From positions 1-44,567 of the forward strand of contig JADLDR010000052.1 of NCBI GenBank assembly GCA_020846535.1: DNA of 44,567 bases, written 5' to 3'. Each line of letters starts with the position of its first letter. Position 1 is the first letter of the stretch. Source of the DNA: Armatimonadota bacterium (GTDB lineage: Bacteria > Armatimonadota > JADLDR01). The translations under genes and the position numbers were made by a program. The notes below the pieces were generated by a model, which did not search any database, was not told the DNA's origin, and saw only the letters and a list, made by a program, of their open reading frames with translations. Of the stretch, positions 1 through 7,255 are shown in pieces.

Positions 1-328
1 CGTCGGTGCCGATCTTGGTAGTGGGAACCTGGCCGGTGATGGCGACGACGGGCACAGAGTCCATGTAGGCGGTCGCCAGGCCGGTGATGATGTTCAGAGC
101 GCCCGGGCCGGAGGTGGCGAAGCAGACACCGACCCGGCCGGTGGCGCGGGCGTAGCCGTCGGCCATATGCGCCCCGCCCTGCTCGTGGCGAACCAGTACG
201 TGCCGGATCCCGCTCTCGTAGAGCGCGTCGTAGATCGGGATGATCTGCCCGCCGGGAACGCCAAAGATCGTTTCCACGCCCTCGCGCCTCAGCGCCTCGA
301 TGACCGCATCCGCCCCTCGCATTTTCAT
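1..328 (-). CDS. ilvB: Acetolactate synthase large subunit, N-terminal part (runs off the window)
   Basis: ThDP-dependent enzyme that condenses pyruvate with pyruvate or 2-oxobutyrate, the first common step of branched-chain amino acid synthesis. The 109 visible residues start [19 protein letters not shown] and contain [15 protein letters not shown], the ThDP-activating Glu in [16 protein letters not shown], and [20 protein letters not shown]; all are hallmarks of the family's pyrimidine-binding domain. The ATG at 328-326 is preferred because an AGGAGG lies 6 nt upstream; the in-frame ATG at 322 is too far from it. The rest of the gene lies beyond position 1. A T-box leader directly upstream controls it, as is usual for branched-chain amino acid genes in Gram-positive-type lineages. 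Confidence 0.95.
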   Translation of the reverse strand, partial: MKMRGADAVIEALRREGVETIFGVPGGQIIPIYDALYESGIRHVLVRHEQGGAHMADGYARATGRVGVCFATSGPGALNIITGLATAYMDSVPVVAITGQVPTTKIGTD

Positions 329-368
329 AATTGTCCTCCTTTGTGAGATGATTCCCTGGGCAGGCCAT

Positions 369-401
369 AAAAAAAGCCTCTCATCCTCAAGGGACGAGAG
401 G
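369..401 (-). terminator. T-box-controlled intrinsic terminator
   Basis: On the minus strand, CCTCTCGTCC (401-392) pairs with GGATGAGAGG (386-377) around a 5-nt loop, followed by seven U residues (375-369). The 5' arm is also needed for the antiterminator, so the two folds exclude each other. Confidence 0.9.
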
Positions 402-656
402 GTCTGTCTCGTGGTACCACCCCTGTTCGCGCCGCCTCGCGGCGGCAGCCTCATACGGTACAATCATACCGCGGCTCTATAACGGGAGCCCGTTGCTCGA
501 AAGCGCCCGGAACCCTCTACTGTGACTTCAAAGGTTCGGCTCAGAGGCGACTTCATCCCGTTCGTGCGGGCCGGCTCTCACCTGTCCCGGCTCTCTGCTC
601 CTGCCGTAACGGAACTACTCCTCCTCATCAACGCCTGTCAGGGAATATGCGATTGT
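369..656 (-). promoter_or_regulatory. T-box riboswitch leader of ilvB
   Basis: A tRNA-sensing leader read on the minus strand. Stem I carries the conserved AGAGAGCCGG (596-587) and GGTGAGAGCCGG (582-571) apical elements. The T-box core, AGGGGTGGTACCACG, lies at 424-410 and contains the UGGU bulge that would pair with an ACCA tRNA end. The 3' side of stem I reads GAAGTCGCCTCTGAG; by position the specifier codon is GUC at 551-549, so valyl-tRNA would be the ligand. The specifier is inferred by eye from the loop context. Uncharged tRNA would favour the antiterminator, in which AGGG pairs with CCCU, over the terminator at 401-369. Seen: motifs. Known: family mechanism. Inferred: Val specificity. 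Confidence 0.9.
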
Positions 657-662
657 GCAGCT

Positions 663-692
663 ATTATAACCGGTTTCGCGGACGCTTGTCAA
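663..692 (-). promoter_or_regulatory. ilvB leader promoter
   Basis: A minus-strand TTGACA (692-687), 18-bp spacer and TATAAT (668-663). Transcription would begin near 656, just before the T-box stem I. Confidence 0.85.
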
Positions 693-743
693 GTTTTTCG
701 GGGATAGAGTGTAGGAGGTTGGCGGGGGAGATAAAATCAAAAG

Positions 744-2107
744 GGTGTGTCAATGGAAATAAAGAGCAGGCGGTGGTATCCTTTCCTATAAGAACGAAAA
801 AGTGGTAGAGGCCGGAGAAAGGACACCCCTATGAAGCAAGATTCACACAAGGGGCAGAAGCGCAAGGGGGGTGTGGGGAGAGTCTGGAAGGGCTGGTGCG
901 CCAGCAGATTCAGGGATGGTTGCAGGGGTTGCTGGAAGCGGAAGTCACGGAGTTTCTGGGGCGGGCCAAACACGCCCGGCGGGAGGCCAGGGACACGGAG
1001 GGAGGCTACCGGAACGGTATGGGAAAGCACAGCAGGTGGGGCTGACGTGTGGGAGCGTGGCGGTGCGCCGGCCCCGGGTGCGGGGCATCGAGGAGAAACT
1101 GGAGAGCCGGGTGTTGCCTCTGTTTGTCAAGCGGAGCTAGGCGGTGGCAGAGTTGCGCCCGCAGTTATATCTGCATGGGCTGGCGTTAGGGGATTTCGAC
1201 CTGGCCCTACGAGGGTTGTTGGGAGACGAGGCGGCTTTGTCGCCGGCGACGATTCAGCGTTTGAAGGCGGGGTGGCAGAGCGAGGATGCGGCCTGGCAGC
1301 AACGGCGTCTGGACGGACTGTCCGTGGTGTATGTCTGGGCGGATGGGATCTATATCAAGGCGGGGCTGGACAAGGACAAAAGCTGTGTGCTGGTGTGGGT
1401 GGGAGCCCTCTCCGATGGGCGCAAAGGGGTGTTAGGGCTGGAGAGCGGGCATCAGGAGAGCCAAGAGAGTTGGAATCGGCTGCTGCGGAGCCTGCGGGAG
1501 CGGGGGCTGGCCTGTCCGAAGGCAGTGGCTGGGGGCGGGGCGTTAGGGCTGTGGGGGCGTTGCGGGAGGTGTTCCCGCAAGCGAGAGAACAGCGCTTCTG
1601 GAATCATCGTATGATGAACGTGCTGGATCGGATCAAGCAAAAAGACCAGGCCACTGCCAAGAGTCTGTTGCGGCAGGTCGCCTATGCCGCGAGTCGGGCG
1701 GATGCCGAGATCGCCAAACGCACCTTCTAGGGATGGAGTCAGGTCCAGGGGTATCCCCAGGCGGCGACGATGCTCGATGAGGACTGGGAGCGGAGGGTCA
1801 TCTTTTGCGTTTCACAAGGAACACTGGAACCACCTGCGGACGACCCACCCGGTCGAGCCGCCCTTTGCATCGCTGCGGCTGAGAGCGAAGGCGGCGAAAC
1901 GCTTTCAGAAGGTGGAGAATGCGACCGCGGTGGTCTGGAAGCTGCTGTTGGTGGCGGAGCAACGCTTCCGACGGCTGCATGCGCCCGGGCTGTTACACGC
2001 CGTCTGGCAGGGGGTTGTGTTTGTGGATGGTGTAAAAGCCCAGATCGGGAAGGAGACGACTTCGGAAGGAGCCAAAACGGCCGCCTGATCGCTCTTTTTT
2101 ACACACC
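744..2107 (+). mobile_element. Decayed IS256-family insertion sequence
   Basis: About 1.36 kb, the usual IS256 length. The left end, GGTGTGTCAATGG at 744, and the right end, the reverse complement of 2081-2107, share GGTGTGT, then AAAGAGC, then AGGCGG in the same order with small indels, consistent with old imperfect terminal inverted repeats. The similarity may extend outward to 737 and 2113. No target-site duplication is obvious. The element contains only the broken transposase described separately, so it is not autonomous. Confidence 0.75.
831..2088 (+). pseudogene. IS256-family (Mutator-type) transposase, multiply disrupted
   Basis: Homology is spread over three frames. The N-terminal fragment ESLEGLVRQQIQGWLQGLL reads from 878. 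From about 1030 another frame gives SVAVRRPRVRG, passes a TAG at 1138-1140, and continues through VYVWADGIYIKAGLDKDK, which holds the first catalytic Asp. Near 1540 the reading shifts to ALREVFPQAREQRFWNHR and meets a TAG at 1728-1730. Near 1800 it shifts again to HKEHWNHLRTTHPVEPPFAS, which holds the catalytic Glu, and ends with FVDG. The second catalytic Asp, normally in a VGDGALG-like motif, reads AGGGALG here, so it too is lost. There are at least three frameshifts, two stops and one active-site substitution, so this is long dead. Confidence 0.9.
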
Positions 2108-2378
2108 TTCTGACAAAAGCTCCCCCGGGCAGAGATGACACACTCTGTACAATCTTCATACTATACCTTACACCCTAAAAAACCGCTGAGGTTTCGGCGA
2201 TATAGCTTTCGATTTCCTGACCTGGCCTGCTGTCAGGCCAGGTCAGGAAACAAATCCATACGGAGGGGTTTGCCTGACCTCAACGGTTTGCTGTCTATAT
2301 TATCGGTTATTCGAGCCAGTATTGGACGGCGTTTCAGGTAACAATCCGGTAACAACTGGCGGCGACTGATCGGTCCGG
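2108..2378. other. Gene-free spacer between the IS remnant and the GH172 gene, with a strong hairpin
   Basis: No credible coding sequence. It contains a perfect inverted repeat with 17-bp arms, 2213-2229 and 2234-2250, and a 4-nt loop (CTGT). The hairpin lies about 130 bp beyond the stop of the minus-strand GH172 gene and could end that transcript, although no U-tract follows on either strand. Confidence 0.6.
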
Positions 2379-3497
2379 TTAAGGCGCTGAAGGCGGCTCC
2401 GGGTCGGGGAGGGGGAGGCGGCCTTCGCGGTCAGGAAGCGGCGGGAAGGAGCCGTGCGGCTCAGTCTGATACCAGTAGGCGGTCGAGGAATAGTCGCTGG
2501 TTTGCAGGTTGGCGTGGCCGTGTTCGATGGTGACGCGGATTTTCTTGCGGAAAAGCACCGGATCCTCGATATGGTATCGGTAGGAAGTGCATTTGTGCCG
2601 TCCCGGAAACTTCTCGTGGTGCTCGAAGATGGAGGTTCCGGCATAGAGGTCGGCCCTGGGATGCATACCCCAGGCGTGGCAGAAATAGTCCTCCGATCCC
2701 GTTCCGTGCAGCGAAGGCGGCCAATCGTCCCCATCGATGAAGATCATATCATCCCCTTCGCCCCACCAGGTGACGCTGCCGTCCGGCAGAGGATCGATAT
2801 TGTCCACCGACAGATTGCATCCCACGAAATGCCCCCGCCCTTTGGCCTCCAAGATGACGTAGTTTTCGGCCCCGCCGATATTGGGGTCGCTGCCATAGTC
2901 CCAGTAGTTCAGTTTCTCCTCCTGAAGCTTGCGGGTTCCGGCGGTCGGGTTCTCGCGCCGCCACCGGGCGTGAAAGCGGAGAGCGTCTTTGGGGAGAGAC
3001 TTGTATTCCTCGTAATCGACATAGTAGTAAAATGCGCTGATGGGGATGCTGTCATCGTTTTCGACGGTGATCAGGGCGCGTTTGGAGAAGGGCATCTGGA
3101 AATAGCAATTCAGGGCAGACCCGCCACCGTAGTCGCCCTCGCCGGACACCACCACAAAGGGCAGGCAGGAATACCGCTGCAAGATGCCGTGTCCCAGTCC
3201 GAAGAAATCGCCCAGCGGAGCCTCCACGCTCGGGGTGGCCTCCCCGTCCCAGAATATCCTGAGAACCGTCGTGCGGAGGTAATGCCTGTTCTCCGTTGCG
3301 ACTGTGAACCAGAGATGGGTGACCATCCCGGCCCCTTGGATGTCGGCCAGTATCAGGGTGTCGTGCGGCCCGATCTGGCGGGCATCGGCATTTCCCCCGG
3401 TTCGATCCCATGAGGATACCCTGCGGGTGCGTACGCCGCGCCGCATCCGCGTCAGGTTCTTGAGGGTGGTGCTGCCGATAGGATCGTCTTGTACCAT
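2379..3497 (-). CDS. GH172 / DUF2961 glycoside hydrolase
   Basis: A 372-residue protein of the DUF2961 family, now GH172, whose characterised members cleave alpha-D-fructofuranosides (difructose dianhydrides) or D-arabinofuranosides. The core motifs are visible: GEGDDMIFIDG (about 246-256) and GTGSEDYFCHAWG (about 265-277). Glu247 and Glu269 sit in the motifs that hold the catalytic pair in characterised members. No signal peptide is seen, so it probably acts in the cytoplasm on imported oligosaccharides. The ATG at 3497 has GAGGAGG 8-9 nt upstream. It is divergent from the nucleoside hydrolase at 3651. The exact substrate cannot be read from the sequence. Confidence 0.9.
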   Translation of the reverse strand: MVQDDPIGSTTLKNLTRMRRGVRTRRVSSWDRTGGNADARQIGPHDTLILADIQGAGMVTHLWFTVATENRHYLRTTVLRIFWDGEATPSVEAPLGDFFGLGHGILQRYSCLPFVVVSGEGDYGGGSALNCYFQMPFSKRALITVENDDSIPISAFYYYVDYEEYKSLPKDALRFHARWRRENPTAGTRKLQEEKLNYWDYGSDPNIGGAENYVILEAKGRGHFVGCNLSVDNIDPLPDGSVTWWGEGDDMIFIDGDDWPPSLHGTGSEDYFCHAWGMHPRADLYAGTSIFEHHEKFPGRHKCTSYRYHIEDPVLFRKKIRVTIEHGHANLQTSDYSSTAYWYQTEPHGSFPPLPDREGRLPLPDPEPPSAP

Positions 3498-3650
3498 TGT
3501 CTTATCCTCCTCGGATATTACGAAGTTGAGACCGTTGACATATTTTCTCTATTCTCAAACGGCAGCGATTTTCCTTCTCAAAAGGGCCGTTGGAGGAATC
3601 TTTACCTCCGCATCGAATGTTAGCCCACTACCGAACGGAGGCTATTTTTT

Positions 3651-4520
3651 ATGAGTACCGACAAACCGCGCAAAATCATCCTGGATACCGATATAGGGGA
3701 TGATATCGATGACGCATTCGCCCTGGCCCTGGCGCTCTGTTCGCCGGAACTGGAGCTGATCGGCGTGACCGCCGCCTATGCGAACACCGAGGCCCGCGCC
3801 CGCATCGCCTGTCGGATGCTCTACGAGGCAGGCAGGGCGGATATCCCGGTCGCTGTAGGCCGCGGCAGCGACAGCCACCCCTGCCAGGCCCCTTGGGCCG
3901 AAGGATCCATCCTGAAGAGGCCGGTAGACCAGCCTGCGGTGGACTTCATCATGGCCCAGCTTCGCCGCTATCCCGGAGAGATCACCCTGGTTCCTATCGG
4001 CCCCCTGGTGAATATCGCCGACCTGTTCCGCCAGTATTCGGAGGCCAAGAGCCTGATCTGGGAAATCATCCTGATGGGCGGCTCGGTAGATATCGGCTAT
4101 AACGGCAAGCCCTCCCCCGACAAGGAATGGAATATCGTCGCCGATGTCGAATCGGCGAGAACGGTTTTCACCTCCGGAGTCCCCATCACGATGGTCGGCC
4201 TGGATGCCACCGGAACCCTGCGCCTGGAGGCAGAGAACCGCGCCGCCCTCTTCGCCCACGGCTCCCTCCTGACAGATGCGCTGGCCGCCCTCTATAAACT
4301 ATGGGGCAGCGAAACGCCCGTCCTTTTCGACCCGATGGCCGTTGCCTATGCGATCCGTCCGGAATTATGCGCTGTTCAGGAGATGCACATCGAAGTCGAT
4401 CACGAAGGCTATACCCGCGCTATCCCGGGCAAAAGCCCCAATGTCAAAGCCTGCACCGTCTCCGATAGCGAGGCGTTTTTCCGCTTCTATCTGGAACGGC
4501 TCCTGAGCCATTCCCTGTAA
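3651..4520 (+). CDS. Nucleoside hydrolase (IUNH family), atypical active site
   Basis: 289 residues. The N-terminal Ca-binding Asp cluster, DTDIGDDIDD (12-21), and the NIVADVESARTVF / DATGTL region mark the inosine-uridine nucleoside N-ribohydrolase fold, which splits nucleosides into base and ribose. The C-terminal signature is usually HDP..A; here it reads LFDPMAVAY (about 225-233). The Ca ligand Asp227 is kept but the general-acid His is Phe226. This puts it outside the classic His-dependent group and makes the substrate uncertain. The SD CGGAGG lies 8-9 nt before the ATG. It is followed after 62 bp by a Gfo/Idh/MocA gene on the same strand, probably in one operon; a short hairpin (GGGCAG/CTGCCC) lies between them. 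Confidence 0.9.
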   Translation: MSTDKPRKIILDTDIGDDIDDAFALALALCSPELELIGVTAAYANTEARARIACRMLYEAGRADIPVAVGRGSDSHPCQAPWAEGSILKRPVDQPAVDFIMAQLRRYPGEITLVPIGPLVNIADLFRQYSEAKSLIWEIILMGGSVDIGYNGKPSPDKEWNIVADVESARTVFTSGVPITMVGLDATGTLRLEAENRAALFAHGSLLTDALAALYKLWGSETPVLFDPMAVAYAIRPELCAVQEMHIEVDHEGYTRAIPGKSPNVKACTVSDSEAFFRFYLERLLSHSL

Positions 4521-4582
4521 GGGCAGGCCTGTGTGTCTGCCCCCACACCCCAACAATCCCAAACCACAAAGGAGGTTGACCG

Positions 4583-5674
4583 ATGGAAAGAAAGCTAGGT
4601 GTTCTGGTACACGGAGCGGGCTGGGTTTCGACCCAGCATATCTCGGCCTTTGAGAAGAACCCGCATACGAAGGTGGTGGCTGTGTCCAGCCGCAAGCTGG
4701 AGAGCGCCCGGAAGCGGGCGGAGGAAGCCGGGCTGGAAGGCATCGGGCTGTACGATAACTACGAAAGGGCCATCCAACATGAAGGGGTGGATATCGTCTG
4801 CGTCTGCACGCCGCAGCAGTATCATGCCGAAAACACCATCGCGGCGGCCCAGTCGGGCAAGCATATCGTGATCGAAAAACCGATTGCCAACAGCCTGGAC
4901 GAAATCCGGAAGATGCGGGATGCCGTTCACCAGGCGAAGGTCAAGACCATCGTATCCTTCGTGCTGCGCTGGAATCCGCTCTTCCAGACCCTCAAGGCCC
5001 TGATCGCCGATGACGCTATCGGTAAAATCTACATGGCCGAAACCGACTACCAGCACGACATCGCGGGCTGGTGGTCTGGCTATGAGGACGCCCGCAAGGT
5101 CTCCACCGGCGTCAGCGCCCTCCTGACAGGAGGCTGCCACGCCATCGATGCTCTTCGCTGGTTTGCGGGACAGGGCCGGTTCCAGGCTGCCCGACCTGTG
5201 GAGATCTTCGCCTACCGGGGCGGCTACCGCAAGGGGCTGACCACCGAATACGACCACTACACCAACACCTGGAAAGAAAACTGCCCGCCGCTCGAATACG
5301 ATGGCCTGGAAGTGGCCCTCATCAAATTCGAGAACAACGTTTTGGGCAAGGTTTCAGTCAACTACGACTGCGTGCAGCCTTATACCTTCCCGGTGGAAGT
5401 TTTCGGGGACAAGGGCAGCATCAAGGACAACCGCATCTGGTCCCACAAGTTCCCCGGACAGAAAGGCTGGGTCACCATCCCCAGCATCATGCCGGAAAGC
5501 GCGGATGTCAGCCACCACCCGTTCCAGGGGCAGATGGATCATTTCGTGGAGTGCATCCTTCAGGACAGGGAATCCCACTGCAACCTGGATGACGCCATCC
5601 TCACCCACGACATCCCCTTCGCCGCCCTTCAGTGCTACGAAACCGGCCAGCCGGTCAAACTGCCTTTGCTGTAG
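4583..5674 (+). CDS. Gfo/Idh/MocA-family NAD(P)-dependent oxidoreductase
   Basis: 363 residues. It has a Rossmann nucleotide-binding segment (GAGWVSTQH, 11-19), the EKP motif with the conserved Lys at 99 (IEKPIA), and the GGCHAIDALRWF segment (183-194) with the His/Asp pair typical of sugar and inositol dehydrogenases of this family. It probably oxidises or reduces a sugar, polyol or amino-sugar in the cytoplasm. The SD AAGGAGG lies 8 nt before the ATG. Position after the nucleoside hydrolase and opposite a GH172 gene supports a carbohydrate or ribose-derivative pathway; the substrate is not determinable. It converges on the DUF512 gene across a long inverted repeat. Confidence 0.92.
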   Translation: MERKLGVLVHGAGWVSTQHISAFEKNPHTKVVAVSSRKLESARKRAEEAGLEGIGLYDNYERAIQHEGVDIVCVCTPQQYHAENTIAAAQSGKHIVIEKPIANSLDEIRKMRDAVHQAKVKTIVSFVLRWNPLFQTLKALIADDAIGKIYMAETDYQHDIAGWWSGYEDARKVSTGVSALLTGGCHAIDALRWFAGQGRFQAARPVEIFAYRGGYRKGLTTEYDHYTNTWKENCPPLEYDGLEVALIKFENNVLGKVSVNYDCVQPYTFPVEVFGDKGSIKDNRIWSHKFPGQKGWVTIPSIMPESADVSHHPFQGQMDHFVECILQDRESHCNLDDAILTHDIPFAALQCYETGQPVKLPLL

Positions 5675-5689
5675 CTTGTTGTATCCCGC

Positions 5690-5802
5690 ATCGATCAGGG
5701 CTTTCGCCCGGAATGCCAGCCGGAGACAATCAGGGGCGCGTTACGCCGCGTCCCTCTGAGGCAATTCGATAGTCTCCCGGTCGGGCGAAAGCCCTGATTG
5801 AT
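5690..5802. repeat. Long inverted repeat between convergent genes
   Basis: The 21-nt arms at 5690-5710 and 5782-5802 pair throughout, with one G-U. An inner CCGGAGAC (5720-5727) / GTCTCCCGG (5772-5780) adds a second stem. The arms fill the 129-bp gap between the Gfo/Idh/MocA stop and the DUF512 stop, so the structure may act as a bidirectional terminator. No U-tracts are present; a small non-coding insertion is the alternative. Confidence 0.7.
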
Positions 5803-5803
5803 G

Positions 5804-7255
5804 TCAGTGGTTATAATACGGCGCGTAAACTTCCACCTCATCCAGATCGGGAGCGATTTCGGGGAAGGTGAGGCCGGGGTAGCTCAGATCCGAGGCGACC
5901 AGGCGGTGCAAGGCTCTGGCGGTCGGCTCGATAGCCCGGATTTCGCAGGGAAGCGATTCCTGCAAGCGGCGGAAGGTCATATCATCCAGGAAGACGCCTG
6001 CCCGGAGGGTGACGGAGGGAAGAGCCGCTAGGGTTTTTCCCTCCCCATGAGCAGTTTCGGAAAGCCTTTTCTGGAGGCCGTCCCGGATATCCTGCCCCAC
6101 CAGCAGCCCGGTTACGGTCACATCCTCTCCGAAGAAGCGGTTGGGGACAGGCAACAGTTCCGCCGACAGATTTTCGACGCGGTTCAGGGCGGCGGTGAAT
6201 TCCTCCAGCACCGGAACAGCGATCCGGCCTGTTATCAGCAGCAGGCGGGTGGGGCGAGAGACGCGGGCGGGGAGACGCTTCGCCAGGCGGCGGCTCTGAT
6301 CCAGGAAGAGGCGCGACATCCCGATGCCGTCCTCCAGCATCCCGTAATCCTGATAATAGCCCGACGAGGGAAACGGGAGACCGGCTCTCAAATAGAATTC
6401 ATCGGCCAGATAGGCGAAGCGCGATCCGATCTCCTTTTTGAGCCGGCGCTGCCACCCGGAAACGGTGCGGATAATCTCTACGGACTCCTCTGGAGAAAAG
6501 AGGCGTAACTCCGGCAGCCCTTCCCGGTGGCGGGTCAGGCCGACCGGCACGATCCCGACCGTTTTCAGATGGGGATAAAGCTGCGCGGACTCGAATATCG
6601 TCTGCCGGAGAGCCTCCCCGTCGTTCAGTCCGGGGCAGCAGACCACCTGCCCGAACATCTCGATCCCGTGTTCCGCGAAATAGCGCATTTTGGAGAGGAT
6701 ATCGGCTGACCGGCTCACCCCCAGAAGTCTTGACCTCAGAACCGGATCCGTTGCATGGATAGAGATATAGAGTGGGCTGAGGCGCATGGTCACGATCCGC
6801 TCGGAATCGGCGCGGGAGAGGTTGGTGAGGGTGATAAAGTTGCCGTGCTGGAAGGAAAGCCGGTAATCGTCGTCCCGCGCCCAGAGCGGGCCGCGCACTC
6901 CTTTGGGCAGTTGGTCGATGAAGCAGAAAACGCACTTGTTCGTGCATTCGCGCACCCGGTCGAAAAGGTCCTGCCGGAAGGTGATGCCCAGGTCTTCCTC
7001 AGGGTCTTTTTCGATCTCGCAGGCTTCCAGTACGTCTTCCCCTGCGCCTGCCTTCTGCACCATCAGTTCCACCACCGGCTCGGTGACCTGGTAGCGGTAC
7101 TCCATCATATCCTGAAGCGCCTTGCCGTTGACGGAGCGGATAACATCGCCCGGCTCGATGCCGATCTCCTCGGCGATGCTGCCCGGCTCCACGCTTGCGA
7201 CCACCGCCCGCGCCCGCCCTTTGAGCAGGGGCAGTGGGTTCGGATTTTCTTTCAT
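5804..7255 (-). CDS. DUF512 radical SAM protein with N-terminal PDZ-like domain
   Basis: 483 residues. Residues about 15-65 (VVASVEPGSIAEEIGIEPGD, then VRSVNGK-like IRSVNGKAL) form a PDZ-like domain. Next comes a radical SAM-type cluster motif, CTNKCVFCFIDQLPKG, with Cys104, Cys108 and Cys111, and DYRLSFQHGNFITLTNL, diagnostic of this family; the C-terminal half is DUF512. The family is widespread in Firmicutes, cyanobacteria and relatives and has no established reaction. The frame stays open upstream to 7762, but the ATG at 7255 is chosen because it forms an ATGA overlap with the stop of the MFS gene, implying translational coupling. Confidence 0.93.
   Translation of the reverse strand: MKENPNPLPLLKGRARAVVASVEPGSIAEEIGIEPGDVIRSVNGKALQDMMEYRYQVTEPVVELMVQKAGAGEDVLEACEIEKDPEEDLGITFRQDLFDRVRECTNKCVFCFIDQLPKGVRGPLWARDDDYRLSFQHGNFITLTNLSRADSERIVTMRLSPLYISIHATDPVLRSRLLGVSRSADILSKMRYFAEHGIEMFGQVVCCPGLNDGEALRQTIFESAQLYPHLKTVGIVPVGLTRHREGLPELRLFSPEESVEIIRTVSGWQRRLKKEIGSRFAYLADEFYLRAGLPFPSSGYYQDYGMLEDGIGMSRLFLDQSRRLAKRLPARVSRPTRLLLITGRIAVPVLEEFTAALNRVENLSAELLPVPNRFFGEDVTVTGLLVGQDIRDGLQKRLSETAHGEGKTLAALPSVTLRAGVFLDDMTFRRLQESLPCEIRAIEPTARALHRLVASDLSYPGLTFPEIAPDLDEVEVYAPYYNH

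Noticed and set aside
240..707. Two small plus-strand frames in the ilvB leader
   Set aside because: They run antisense to the ilvB 5' end and the T-box structure and have no ribosome site or recognisable protein features.
831..1730. A 299-codon frame across the IS256 remnant taken as an intact gene
   Set aside because: Only its last part is transposase; the first two thirds are out of frame with clear IS256 homology in the other frames.
3535..3563. TTGACA at 3535-3540 as a promoter for the nucleoside hydrolase
   Set aside because: No acceptable -10 element at 16-18 bp; kept out of the feature list.
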